This document shows positions 22,239 through 33,372 of a stretch of 64,000 nt of DNA, one piece after another (position 1 is the first letter of the stretch; each line of letters begins with the position of its first letter). The DNA comes from Aquarana catesbeiana (Eukaryota; Chordata; Amphibia; Anura; Ranidae). The notes below the pieces were generated by a model. The model searched no databases. It was not told where the DNA came from and was given only the letters and a program-made list of their open reading frames with translations. The stretch spans positions 589,572,574 through 589,636,573 of the forward strand of contig NC_133326.1 of assembly GCF_042186555.1 (NCBI RefSeq), in the 5' to 3' direction. The translations under genes and the position numbers were made by a program.

Positions 22239-22408
22239 CCCTGTGGCTACTTCCGAGGCATCAACTTCCAGGACGTAGGGTAAAGCGGGATCAGGGTGTT
22301 GTAAAATTGGGGCACAAGTGAAGAAGGTCTTAAGCTGGTCGAAGGTGGACTGTGCCGCTGCGGACCACTGAAAATTGGCATGTTGGTGGGTGGTCTGAGT
22401 AATGGGTG

Positions 22409-23002
22409 CTACAATGGTGGAGAAATTCTTAATAAATCTTCTGTAGAAGTTTGCGAAGCCAATGAATCTCTGAACACCCTTCCTGTCAGAAGGGCCGGCC
22501 AGTCAAGGATAGACTTCACCATTTGAGGATCCATGGCAATTCTACCTGTGGTGAAGATAAGTTCCAAGAATTGAATTGATGTCTTTTCGAAATTGCACTT
22601 TTCGGATTTAACGAATAACCTGTGGGTTATGAGGATGCACAGTACCTTCTTAACACGCATTCTGTGGAGTTCCAGAGTGGCTAAAAAAATTAGAATGTCG
22701 TTGAGGTAGATGACAACAAAGTGATCTAAGTGCTCCCCGAAGATATCATTTATGAAATGCTGAAAAGTCGTCGGGACATTGCACAACCCAAACGGCATGA
22801 CTAAGTATTTAAAATGCCCGAATCTTGTTCTGAATGCTGTTTTCCATTCGTCCCCCTCTCGGATACGGACGCGATTATAAGTGACACGGAGGTCAAGTTT
22901 GGTGAAGATGTGTGCTGTACGGAACCTTTGAAAGAGCTCGGGAATGAGCGGGAGCGGGTAGCGGTTTTTAAGGGTAATCTTGTTTAATTCCCTATAGTCC
23001 AC
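22409..23002 (-). pseudogene. Ty3/Gypsy reverse transcriptase, active-site Asp changed
   Basis: A minus-strand ORF of 197 codons starting at MDYRELNKITLKNRYPLPLI. It contains the first catalytic-Asp motif as TKLDLRVTYN, the MPFGLCNVPTTFQHFIND segment, and the active-site box, which reads YLND where family members have YxDD. That substitution removes a metal-binding Asp, so the enzyme would be inactive even without the frameshifts on either side. The length is that of the fingers/palm part only. The N-terminal RT sequence (about 23003-23106) is out of frame. Confidence 0.88.
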
Positions 23003-23106
23003 ATATGGTCTCAGAGTCTTATCCTTTTTCTCAACGAAGAAAATGTCGGCAGGGGAGGAGGAAGGACGGATAAATCCCTTTTCAAGGTTTTCGTCGATAT
23101 ATTGCC

Positions 23107-23601
23107 TCAGGGTCTCAAGCTCAGTCTCGGAAATATACGACCAAAGGGAATAGTAGCTCTTGGCAGTAACTCGATGGGACAGTCGTAGGGACGGTGTGGA
23201 GGTAAGGTGTCTGCTTTTTTCTTATCAAAGATGTCAAGAAATTCCAGGTAAGCTGCTGTAATATTAGGATCCGGACTGGGTGTGGGTTGTACAGTCAGGA
23301 AACTGGAAAGGTCCTTGGATTCAGGGGCCAAACAATGTTTTTGGCAATAGGAAGATGTAAAGAGTACCTCCTTCTTGGACCAATCAATCTGAGGATTGTG
23401 TGCTTGTAGCCATGGAATTCCCAGGATGACCGGGAACATAGGGGAGCTTAAGACATTAAATCTAAGAAACTCCTGATGACCTGAATTGGTAATGGTAAGG
23501 ATAGGTACTGTTTCTTGGGTGGCATAACCAGAGCTTGGCATGGAGCCATCAGCCAGATGGACTGTCACGTCGTGCGTGCACCATTGCGCACGCGCATTCA
23601 C
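23107..23601 (-). pseudogene. Ty3/Gypsy protease remnant and RT linker, fused to LTR sequence
   Basis: The minus-strand ORF contains the C-terminal retropepsin signature VILGIPWLQAHNPQIDW, then the linker with YLEFLDIFDKKKADTLPPHR and YDCPIELLP that precedes RT. The N-terminal half of the protease, including the catalytic Asp motif, is absent. The first 10-12 codons derive from LTR-like sequence (23562-23662). All of gag, the primer-binding site and the start of pol are therefore deleted, with the LTR joined directly to mid-protease. Confidence 0.8.
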
Positions 23602-23662
23602 ATGATTGCGCCATGGTTGCGCACGCGCATTCGTACGATCGCTGCGCCAGGCGTCTGCCTAA
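23562..23662 (-). mobile_element. Residual Gypsy 5' LTR fragment
   Basis: About 100 bp match the interior of the 3' LTR at 20213-20310 in the same orientation (GCGCACGCGCATTC words, GCGCCAGGCGTC-GCCTA, AGAGAC). It contains a short internal duplication of GCGCACGCGCATTC. The remainder of the 5' LTR is missing. 23663-23911 beyond it is unrecognised sequence with CAACAGTT words and no gene. Confidence 0.65.
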
Positions 23663-23911
23663 TAGAGACAAGAGACAATATCATCCCACTATTTCAATGT
23701 GCAAAGGGTAATCCCATGTATTGTGTCCAGTCACGCCGTTCAGCTTTCCCTCCACCAGAATACACAGCAGATAGTTACAGCAGGGGTTACTATACAGTCC
23801 TCAACAGTTCACAGGACATAGGTTGCAGGCTTGCAATCATGAGGGCAACAGTTAACCGGACAGAGGTTCACAGGCTAACGCAATCACAAGGGGCAACAGT
23901 TCAAAGGGCAG

Positions 23912-24644
23912 TGTCATGGTTATGCAATAGAGTTTGTCTGTCAGCATACCTGTCTCCATGTGTTCATCTCTAGAGACCAGCTGACCCTCACCTGATTGCT
24001 TTTGTAAGCTCTCCTCTAGCATGGCTCCACCCCAGCTCCTATCAGGGAACCCTATATTAACCTGTGCACTGCAAGCCAGCAGTGCTGATCAACCATTGTG
24101 TGTTAGCTTTCGTGTGTACTGGCTGTGTTTCCTACGTCTGATTCCAGTTAACCGACTTTGGCCTGTTCTCTACTATTCCTGTCTGCTCATGACCCTGAGC
24201 TTTGGCGTGTCCCTGACCATCCCTGTTTGCCTGTGACCCTGAACCTTGGCATGTACTCTGTTGTCCTTGTCTGCTTGTGGCCCCGACCTTGGCTTATCCC
24301 TTACTTGCTTGTTGTTCCAGCCTGCTGCCTCTTTCCTCTTCTCCTGTAGTCTACCATGAGCATGAGCTGTGAGACCCTGGAGGCTGCGACCTGGAGCCAG
24401 ACTGCAGCGCAGTCCATCCTCACCACTAGAGGCTCTGGTGAACACCTGCTGGTTCTTAGACTCCACGCCCTGGGGAATCTATGCTCTAGCTCCCAGTGGG
24501 ATCTGTGTTAGTGATCCAGTAGACCTGCTTCCTGAACCTCCCAGGGTTCAATCCACAGCAGTCAGTCCTAGGGTCCACTACCTAGCGGTGCACTTCCGAT
24601 TCCTACAGAGTGCATCTGTCACCTAGCCTCAAGGTGACCTGACA
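23912..24644 (+). mobile_element. Solo LTR (733 bp) with 5-bp target duplication
   Basis: It starts TGTCATGGTT and ends GGTGACCTGACA, with TG...CA termini. The 5-mers GGCAG at 23907-23911 and GGCAG at 24645-24649 are identical. A TATA-like CCTATATTAACC lies near 24050, consistent with an LTR promoter. It has no internal region, so it is the product of recombination between two LTRs. The sequence is not that of the 19688-20420 LTR; the equal length is probably coincidental. ORFs inside it are not coding. Confidence 0.82.
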
Positions 24645-24649
24645 GGCAG

Positions 24650-25438
24650 TCATCATTTCCAGGGCTTGAGTAACATGGCAGAAGGGTAGATTACTCACTC
24701 ACACTGGTGACTTTGGACAATTACAGATGGTCATGAAACAGGCGGAGGATCAGAGAGGGCCCTGGTGTCCCCAGGGTCAGAGATGGTAAATGGGAGGGGT
24801 CCTGGGCATCTGGATGCAGCTCAGCAGTGACCAACTAATCTATCTTGCATAGAATCACGTTTCCAACTGTATACTTCTTTGTGCTATGTTGTGTTGGTAG
24901 CATATTCTGATCCTTGAGTTGACAGTCTCTCCATCAAGAGGAACTGTCATGCTGTTGAGGTCATCTTTAATCATTGTCTCTTATTTCCAGACCATCAAAC
25001 AAAAATGGTTGAATTAGCACATGTTGCTATTTGTATTTACAAAGACAGCAACACGTGAGCAGTAGCACCACATCAAGGCTTCAACCCTTGCTACTGTCCA
25101 TTCACACAACATTCATTCATGCAATCACGCACACTCTAGTCACTCTACACAACATTCATTACAAAAAAGGGTGGTGGAAGGAATAAAGGGAAAAATTTTG
25201 ATTGCTTAAAACAATATAATTCTATTTAAATCTTGGGGTCACACCAAAGTCAAGTAGACAACTGCTATTGTGTCAAGTGGTAAGAAAATAAAAAAAATGA
25301 TTTTCCTCAACATTTGGATGGTTCCTCTGACTCCCATCTATCTTCACTGTCCATTCACACAACATTCATTCATGCAATCACGCACTCTCAAGTCACTCTA
25401 GTCCCATCTATCTTCACATGGTAACAATGATTCAGGTC
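24650..25438. other. Unrecognised sequence and probable 3' region of hAT-2
   Basis: No gene seen. A phrase TCCATTCACACAACATTCATT followed by CATGCAATCACGCAC occurs at about 25098 and again at about 25351, a local direct duplication just downstream of the hAT-2 transposase stop. I could not identify the hAT-2 3' terminus with confidence. Confidence 0.4.
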
Positions 25439-27604
25439 TCACAAGTTAAGGGTAGGGTAACCCAGCTTGGGGAGGTTAAATTTGAGGAAAGTTATTTGTT
25501 CCATCAAATGGGGTGTTAGTTGTGAACGGTGTGGTTTAAGGATATTCCCAGTAATAGAGAAAACTCTCTCACTTTGCACAGTTGGAGGACAGGATAGTAG
25601 TTGCTGGGCAATCAGGCAAAGACCAGGCCACAAACTTTTCTTACCATCCCAATAGGTCAAAGGGTCCTCTGTAGGAAGCAAAGGTGCTTCATATAGGTAG
25701 GCCCTGACCATTTCAGAGGCACTGCTCTCCTCTCGATTACCTGCTGCTTGACCTGCATCCACCAGATTGTCAAGTGCCTCTACCCAACATGCACATGCTC
25801 CACTCTGTTGTTTTTGAGTGATGGTGCCAGGCCTTGGAATAGCAGATATGGCAGGTGAATCTTCCAAACCAGCCTCATCCGTCGTACATCTCTGTTGCTG
25901 CAAATTCCGGACCCTTTCAATCAATTTTTCTTTCCAGTAGGAGAGGCTGTTGTCTCTTTTGCGGACATGGTCATTTAGCCAATCTTTTAAGTTAGCTTGT
26001 AGCTTTCTGATGAAAGACGCTACATCGACATGAAGTGGGCTGCCACAAACAGGCTCACTGTTTTCTAGGAACGATCCCATCTTATCTATGAGATAGGTAA
26101 ACAAGGGTATGACCTGTCCTAGGCTGGCATTGCTCTGACTCAAGTTTTCCGTCACATTCCAAAAGGGTTTTAAGACATAAATGAGCTGCCCAATTATACA
26201 CCAGTCATCACTTCCCAGTGTGGAATCAATCCCGATGCTGTGGTGGGATGATAGATTGTGGATGGCTGTCTTTTGCTCCAAAATGTGTTCCTGCATTTCC
26301 AGGGTATAGTTCCACCGGGTGCTGACATCTTGTTTCAGGCGATATATGGGGAGCCCTGATTGTTCTTGCTCCTCCCTCAACAGTTGACTAGCCCCTACAC
26401 TGCGGTGGAAATGCCCTGCAATCTTTCTGCAAAGGTCCAAGATTTTAGCAATCTTGTTGTTTTTCTCCACTGGGATTGCACCCTTGACCACTAAATGCAG
26501 CATGTGTGCAGAACAGCGCACACCGACAAAAGATCCATCTTGGAGAACTTTAACCACGTTTGAACCTCCGTCTGTCACAATGAACCCAACAGAGACTTTG
26601 GTGACTGCCCGCTCTCCAAACCAATTGGCCAACACTGATCTAATTGCCCGCAATATGTTGGCAGAGCTGTGTTGGTCATCACGGACTTCTGTGTGGAGCA
26701 GGAAAGCTTGATAACCCTGCTGGTCTTGCGCTGCAAACCTGCTTCCTGATGGAGTTTGAACTCTTACACCAGTGCCACCACCAACAGGCACAGTGGCCTG
26801 CCACCAGTGTGCAGTCAAAGACAGAAAAGCGTGTTGACCACTGGGAGCTGTCCACAAATCAGTTGTCAAAGGAATTGTCTGACCCTCGGCTTTGGCCATT
26901 TTTTCCTTCAATAATCCAACGCACTAGTGGTATAGTGCTGGAATAATCTTTCTGCTGAAAGTTGTTCGTGCAGGAACAACGTATCGTGGAGCAAGGGCAT
27001 GCATGAGCTGTTTAAACGGCTCCCCTTCAATCATGCGAAAAGAGGCTCCTCCAACAGCAATGAATTGGCCAATGAGGAGGGTGATCTTGTTGGCCTGCTG
27101 TTTTGACATGCCCTTGGAACTAAAGCCAACAAAACTATCGAGAGTAGGCTGATGATGTCCTTGGGAGGATGAGGAGCCTGATTGGGTCTGACTCTGCAGT
27201 GGAACTACTGCACGTGGACGGGTTGTATTAATTGAGCCCACTCTATTGCCTCCTGTGCCCTGAGTAAGTGGTGTGCTTGAGAAGGTACCACCAGTACAGT
27301 CAGAGTCCGTTATGCTGCTTCCTGCGCTACCATCTTCTATTTCTGCCTCTGCCCGCAGTAAAGTAGAGTGGTGGTAATTTTTAAGGTGTAGGTTCATACC
27401 AGCATTGGTTAAATGACCTAACTTTTTACCCCTACTTACTTGCTTCCCACACAATTTACACTTGGCAAAGAACCCGCCTTCCAATGTTTGAAAGTATTTC
27501 CAAACGTTGCTGCGGCGGGATGCAGCCCCTTGACCCTGTTGATATCTATTTAGGGCTGATATAGCTGCAGCAGTTAGCACACCAGTGGTGAAAGCTGTTG
27601 CCAC
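25439..27604 (-). pseudogene. hAT-2 transposase with BED finger, interrupted by one in-frame TAG
   Basis: Minus-strand coding runs from 27604 to 25439 in a single frame, with one TAG at 26924-26926. The upstream 226 codons carry a BED finger (C49, C52, H73, H78; CKLCGKQVSRG, HLKNYHH). The downstream part carries the RNase-H-like core: TTDLWTAPSG (first Asp), IVTDGGSNVVKVL (second Asp), RCSAHMLHLVV (CxxH), DVSTRWNYTL, and SERVFSITGN with the catalytic Glu in the C-terminal dimerisation region. Together they give about 720 codons, close to the usual length for BED-type hAT enzymes. Apart from the stop no other break is visible in this stretch. The N-terminal leader is frame-disrupted (27605-28303). 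Confidence 0.85.
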
Positions 27605-28303
27605 TACAGTTACACTTGGTGAACTAGAACTAGTGCTGCTAATGGCAGGGGTGCTGGGGACTGGGAGGTCAGTGATATCATCATTCTTCCATAATAACAG
27701 AGGGAGAAGGGGAGTTAGCAGCAGATGAAAAAAGTGGACTGCTACCTGTCCTACTCCTCACAGAATACCCCTCTTGCGCTTTCTCCAGGTCAAGCTGTAA
27801 GTCCTGTGGGCTAAGATTGTATAAAACATTTGCAGTGTTTGGGGAAAGAGGAGCATCACATTTTAAATCATCTTCTTGGGCCAATGAAGAAAAAGTCTCA
27901 CACTCTGTCTCTGCTGCTGTCTCCCTCAATTGCTTCTTTGGGGAGCTGGGCAGTGGCACTGGTAGTGTGTTTGGTGGTGGTGACTGTAAAGGCAACTCCA
28001 CTTTACTAGGTTTCTTGCCTATTCCATAAAAATATGCAGCCATGACACCTGTAGAAGTGGAAGGAGGCGCTGCACTGGCAGTGGAAGTGGCAGCAGATGT
28101 TGGTGGTCTGGCAGGAAAAGTAATATTAGAAGAACTGGGGGTGGTGGAACTAGCTTTGCTGTGGACAGCATGTTGGTGGCGGCAGAAGTGTCAGAGGCAC
28201 TAGTAGCAGAGACCTTGCCACTTTTTTTAGCAAGGCGTCCACCGCGACCGCGATCACAACCACTACCTCTACCAACCTTCACTTTTACATTAGAACGGTA
28301 CAT
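27605..28303 (-). pseudogene. N-terminal extension of hAT-2 transposase, frameshifted
   Basis: Two minus-strand ORFs precede the BED-containing frame. 28303-28019 begins MYRSNVKVKVGRGSGCDRGR, basic and Gly/Arg-rich. 28043-27681 is Ser/Pro-rich with MAAYFYGIGKKPSKVELPL. The first is in the same frame as the transposase; the second is shifted. Sequence from about 27700 to 27604 in the transposase frame is open and Ser/Thr-rich. I read this as one disordered N-terminus broken by two frameshifts, but an intron-containing arrangement cannot be excluded. The stretch has no recognised domain. Confidence 0.5.
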
Positions 28304-29080
28304 TTCTGAACTTTACAGCAACTGCAAGTCAGAAAATGGACTGGAGTGGAAATAGGGTATATAGAATCTCAATTTATAAATCACCCCCCACCACAACACG
28401 GGCAGCCTCTGAGGCTATCACAACACTAGCAGCAACACTAGTATCACTAGTCTATCTATCAAGTTCACAACACAGATGTAGCTTGCTTCACTACTGTTCT
28501 GCTGCTGTGCTTAGCTTATGCTCAAATGAAATAGTTCAGGTTCTCTGACAAAGTGACAATTCAAACGGACCAGCAAAGATTGACTGTTCTGAAATGAATC
28601 AGCGTGTCTGTCTCTCTCTGCTAGCAAATCGTAAGTGAAACTAAGTTGGCTGTACATGCGGTTCTAGCTATTTTACTGCCCCTCCTCTTTGGTTACATTT
28701 GGCCAATAACCATCATCATCATTATTTTTATTGTACTTAATTTTTCTCTCTACATCGAATCTTTTCTCTCTATGTCGAATCTTCTCTCTCTATGTCGAAT
28801 CTTTTCGAATAATCTTGGACTACTATGGTGGATAGACTATAGAGTTAAGGTTAGGCACATTCGACCACAGGTTCGATAGACACAAATTGTTATTGTTAGC
28901 GTTATGTCGAATCTCCTATCTATATCGAACTGTTGTCGCAACGAAAACGAAAATAAAGTATTTGTTTATGTCGGATCTTTCGTTTTTCAGAATCTGCGCT
29001 TTCGTTATCGTTTGTTAAAACGATAACGAAAATACCTGAAATTCGAACGAAAATGCATTCGGACGAAAACGAATGCACAT
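28304..29080 (-). mobile_element. hAT-2 leader between satellite and transposase
   Basis: Non-coding leader upstream (minus direction) of the hAT-2 ORFs. It includes TCTCTCTATGTCGAATC repeats near 28740-28810 and a CGTTTT/AACGAAAA-rich stretch near 28930-29080 with inverted copies (TTTCGTTATCGTTTGTTAAAA against GATAACGAAAAT). Most of it is duplicated at 1870-2470, with the same boundary to the 51-bp satellite. Confidence 0.6.
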
Positions 29081-29084
29081 GTCT

Positions 29085-29610
29085 ACTGTGTACACTGCCT
29101 GCATTGTATTATAAATTGTACAATGGCTGCACTGTATTCTATACTGTGTACACCACCAAAAGTGTATTAGAAACTGTACACACTGTATTAGATACTGTGT
29201 ACACCACCAGAAAAGTAGTAGAACCTGTACACACTGTATTAGATACTGTGTACACCGCCTGCATTGAATTAGAAACTGTACAACAGCTGCACTGTATTGT
29301 ATACTGTGTAGACCAGAAGAAGTGTATTGGAAAATGTACACACTAAATTAGATACTGTGTACACTGCCTGAATTGTATTAGAAACTGTAAACACTGTATT
29401 AGATGCTGTGTACACTACCTGAAGTGTATTAGAAACTGTACACACTGTATTAGATACTGTGTACACCACCAGAAAAGTAGTAGAAACTGTACACACTGTA
29501 TTAGATACTGTGTACACCGCCTGCACTGTATTAGAAACTGTACAGCGGCTGCACTGTATTTTATACTGTGTACACCACCAGAAGTGTAGTAGAAACTGTA
29601 CACACCAAAT
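29085..29610. repeat. 51-bp satellite, block 3 (in the hAT-2 leader)
   Basis: About ten monomers of the same satellite as 2475-4085, with GGCTGCACTGTATT variants at about 29112 and 29548. It lies between the hAT-2 coding leader on its left and, after removal of the Tc1 insertion, the TATA-containing promoter remnant at 31316-31530 on its right. Confidence 0.9.
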
Positions 29611-29675
29611 GCACTATAGATATAGGCTACACTGGATGCAGAGTATATAAATATATACTAGTCTGACTGTATATA

Positions 29676-31312
29676 CAGTATCTCACAAAAGTGAGTACAC
29701 CCCTCAAATTTTTGTAAATATTTTATTATATCTTTTCATGTGACAACACTGAAGAAATGACACTTTGCTACAATGTAAATTAGTGAGTGTACAGCTTGCA
29801 TAACAGTGTAAGTTTGCTGTTCCCTCAAAATAACTCAACACACAGCCATTAATGTCGAAACCACTGGCAATAAAATTGAGTACACCCTTAAGTGAAAATG
29901 TCCAAATTGGGCCCAAAGTGTCAATATTTTGTGTGGCCACCATTATTTTCCAGCACTGCCTTAACCCTCTTGGGCATGGAGTTCACCGTCACAGTTCAGC
30001 GCTTAACAGGTTGCCACTGGAGTCCTCTTCCACTCCTCCATGACGACATCACGGAGCTGGTGGATGTTAGAGACCTTGCGCTCCTCCACCTTCTGTTTGC
30101 GGATGCCCCACAGATGCTCAATAGGGTTTAAATCTAATGACATGCTTGGCCAGTCCATCAAATTTACCCTCAGCTTCTTTAGCAAGGCAGTGGTCATCTT
30201 GGAGGTGTGTTTGGGGTCGTTATCATGTTGGAATACTGCTCTGTGGCCCAGTCTCTGAAGGGAGGGGATCATGCTCTGCTTCAGTATGTCACAGTACATG
30301 TTGGCATTCATGGTTCTCTCAATGAACTGTAGCTCCCCAGTGCTGGCAGCACTCATGCAGCCCCAGACCATGATACTTCCAACACCATGCTTGACTGTGA
30401 GCAAGACACACTTGTCTTTGTATTCCTCACCTGTTTGCCGCCACACACGCTTGACACGATCTGAACCAAAACAGTTTATCTTGGTCTCATCAGACCACAG
30501 AACATGGTTCCAGCAATCTATGTCCTTAGTCTGCTTGTCTTCAGCAAACTGCGGGATTTCTTGTGCATCATCTTTAGAAGAGGCTTCCTTCTGGGACGAC
30601 ATCCATGCAGACCAATTTGATACAGTGTGCGGCCTATGATCTTAGCACTGACAGGCTGACCCCTCCAACCTCTGCAGCAATGCTGGCAGCACTCATGCGT
30701 CTATTTCCCGAAGACAACCTCTGGATATGACGCTGAGCACGTGCACTCAATGTCTTTGGTTGACCATGGAGAGGCCTGTTCTGAATGGAACCTGTCCTGT
30801 TAAACCACTGTATGGTCTTGGCCACCATGCTGCAGCTGTTTCAGGGTCTTGGCAAACTTCTTATAGCCTAGGCCATCTTTATGTAGAGCAACAATTCTTT
30901 TTATCAGATCCTCAGAGAGTTCTTTGCCATGAGGTGCCATGTTAAACTTCCAGTGACCAGTATGAGAGAGTGAGAGCGATAACACCAAATTTAACACACC
31001 TGCTCCCTATTCACACCTGAGACCTTGTAACACTAGCGAGTCATATGACACCGGAGAGGGAAAATGGCTAATTGGACCCAATTCGGACATTTTCACTTAG
31101 GGGTGTACTGCCTTTTATTGCCAGCGGTTTAGACATTAATGGCTGTGTGATGAGTTATTTTGAGGGGACAGCAAATTTACACTGTTATACAATCTGTACA
31201 CTCACTACTTTACATTGTAGCAAAGTGTCATTTCTTCAGTGTTGTCACATGAAAAGATATAATAAAATATTTACAAAAATGTGAGGGGCGTACTCACTTT
31301 TGTGAGATACTG
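29676..31312 (-). mobile_element. Tc1-like transposon (1637 bp)
   Basis: The ends are CAGTATCTCACAAAAGTGAG and its inverse, CTCACTTTTGTGAGATACTG, each flanked by the dinucleotide TA (29674-29675 and 31313-31314). Long terminal inverted repeats of about 215 bp have an IR/DR layout: outer GTGAGTACACCCCT near 29691 and an inner related GAGTACACCCTTAAGTG near 29878, mirrored near 31098 and 31282. The interior encodes a disrupted DD34E transposase on the minus strand. It interrupts the hAT-2 leader between the satellite and the promoter remnant. The family is widespread in fish and frogs. Confidence 0.95.
30003..30940 (-). pseudogene. Tc1-like DD34E transposase, frameshifted
   Basis: The start is MAPHGKELSEDLIKRIVALH at 30940, the helix-turn-helix region that binds the inverted repeats. 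A frameshift at about 30815 moves coding to the frame of KTIQWFNRTGSIQNRPLHGQ (second HTH). Another near 30610-30635 moves it to the catalytic part. Catalytic residues are visible: Asp in LWSDETKIN, Asp in FQHDNDPKHTS, and Glu in LNPIEHLWG, with 34 residues between the last two (DD34E). The frame ends early with VATC and a stop at 30003; family members usually continue about 30 residues further. Two shifts plus an early stop make it non-functional. Confidence 0.92.
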
Positions 31313-31315
31313 TAT

Positions 31316-31530
31316 ATATCAAATACACTGCCACTAACTGAATAACCTGCCTGCTTAATCTAACTCAAGCTATCTCTCTATCCACGCCTACAACACTACA
31401 CACGGCCGCTACGTAAGCAGCCTTATATAGTATGGGGCATGGATATAGTCCCCCTGAGCACCCTGCCTTTTTTCCAATTATAGCTCTCTCACCAGAGTGC
31501 GCTGTGATTGGCCAAAGCATGTGTAGTAAT
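31316..31530 (-). promoter_or_regulatory. Decayed hAT promoter fragment (hAT-2 type)
   Basis: On the minus strand this matches the promoter/leader of hAT copies A and B: a CCAAT box (GTGATTGGCCAAAGCATG at 31503-31520), TATA (CTATATAAGG, 31421-31430), GGCCG-GTGTGTAGTG, and TTAGATTAAGCAGGCAGG. It lies just past the Tc1 insertion and would read leftwards into the satellite and then the hAT-2 transposase. The upstream terminus is not visible; similarity ends at about 31530. Confidence 0.65.
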
Positions 31531-31980
31531 GTAGTAGTGTAGTGATTATTAATTATTCAGTTATTATAATGTGAGTAATTTCCCGCAGCAACCCGATTCT
31601 TCCAGAGAGATGCATTTATTGAAACTTCAGACAGAACAAAGTCCATAAGATAGTTGCAACAGATGACAAAATCCAATAGAGTAATTATAATATAGGTGAT
31701 AGGCACCTTCAGAGAACCCAGTTCCTTCTGTCACCTTCATGGAGAATGAAAAAGACTGAATGATTGCCAGCTTGAATTTCCTCTCAAGTATCTACTTCTC
31801 TCTTTCAGAGGGATGGATAATGACCTCTAGCCAAAAACAGCTGCAGTCATAAAACTACCACCTATGTTGATCATTTCCAATGGATTCAATATGGAAATAA
31901 GAACAGCGCTGCGCCAGAAGGTACTAAATAAAATTGTAGTATACAGTTAGCAGCTGACACACCTCTAGACACAGGTAAGA
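31531..31980. other. Unrecognised sequence
   Basis: No gene, tandem repeat or transposon end recognised. AT-rich with short indirect repeats only. Confidence 0.4.
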
Positions 31981-31983
31981 ATA

Positions 31984-32440
31984 GAAAATGGAAAAAATAT
32001 AGTGTAGCGTTATGTGTATATATAGACTATAAATATAACACGTATGAACAGTGAATCTGTTCGTCCTCTGCGGGACAAAAACAGTATTAAAACGACACTA
32101 GGTGATACAAATTAGGATACAGTGAATAATATAAATCGGTAATATAAAAATAAATAGTGGATCTAGAAAAAAGCATACATATGTGGCAAATCAAATAATA
32201 TAGTCCATAAAAAATTGACAATTATATTGGTAGTGACTAGTGGAATAGAAAACCACCACCAAAAGTCTATGGGAGTTGAGTGTTTGAAAAAATGAAAAAC
32301 TCTCGGGTTTCCTCATAAACGATATTGTTCACTTCTGGCAGATGAATAAATAGATAAGAAACCACAGATGGATGGAGGATCTAAATAGGTGGCGGGACCA
32401 TCACCGAAGCATCAAAAGAGGCTTACCAGAATCAGATGAC
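31984..32440. repeat. Left arm of a long inverted repeat enclosing piggyBac element 1
   Basis: This segment is the reverse complement of 38140-38602, with few differences. Shared landmarks are GCTTACCAGAATCAGATGA, AACGATATTGTTCACTTC, TAGGTGATACAAATTAGG and GGAAAAAATATAGTG. The arms are about 460 bp and flank a central region of about 5.7 kb that is almost entirely the piggyBac element. Each arm looks like one end of a foldback or terminal-inverted-repeat element. Confidence 0.8.
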
Positions 32441-33372
32441 TTGAAAAGACCTACGTCTTACAAGTCTAAGAAAGCTTAACCACTTGCCGACCGCCTAACG
32501 CACATATACGGCGGCAGAATGGCACGGGCAGGCAGAATCACGTACCTGTACGTGATCTGCCTCCCGCGGGCGGGGGGTCCGATCGGACCCCCCCCCCGGT
32601 GCCAGCGGCGGTCGGCATTTGACTGGGAGCGTCGGAAGGCGAGGGGGAGACCATCCGATCGTGGCCCCCCCCTCGCGATCGCTCCCAGCCAATCGGAATC
32701 CTCCCCTGCCTGTGTGTAGTTTCACACAGGCAGAGGATGTGATGTCATCTCTCCTCGGCTTGGCAGTTTCCGTCCCAGCGCCGAGGAGAGAAGACATGTG
32801 AGTGCACAACACACACACACAGTAGAACATGCCAGGCATACTTTACACCCCTGATCCCCCCCCGATCGCCCCCCGATCCCCCCCCAATCACCCCCCCCTG
32901 TCACAAACTGACAGCAAGCAGTATTTTTTTTTTTTTTTTTTTCTGATTACTGCATGGTGTCAGTTTGTGAAAGTTACAGTGTTAGGGCAGTGAGTATTAC
33001 CCCCCTTTAGGTCTAGGATACCCCCCTAACCCCCCCTAATAAAGTTTTAACCCCTTGATCACCCCCTGTCACCAGTGTCACTAAGCGATCATTTTTCTGA
33101 TCGCTGTATTAGTGTCGCTGGTGACGCTAGTTAGGGCGGTAAATATTTAGGTTCGCCGTCAGCGTTTTATAGTGACAGGGACCCCCATATACTACCTAAT
33201 AAATGTTTTAACCCCTTGATTGCCCCCTAGTTAACCCTTTCACCACTGATCACCGTATAACCATTACGGGTGACGCTGGTTAGTTCGTTTATTTTTTATA
33301 GTGTCAGGGCACCCGCCGTTTATTACCTAATAAAGGTTTAGCCCCCTGATCGCCCGGCGGTGATATGCGTCG

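Noticed and set aside
19688..24644. The two 733-bp LTRs as a pair of one element
   Set aside because: Their end sequences differ, their orientation is opposite, and the second has its own 5-bp duplication; the equal length is coincidental.
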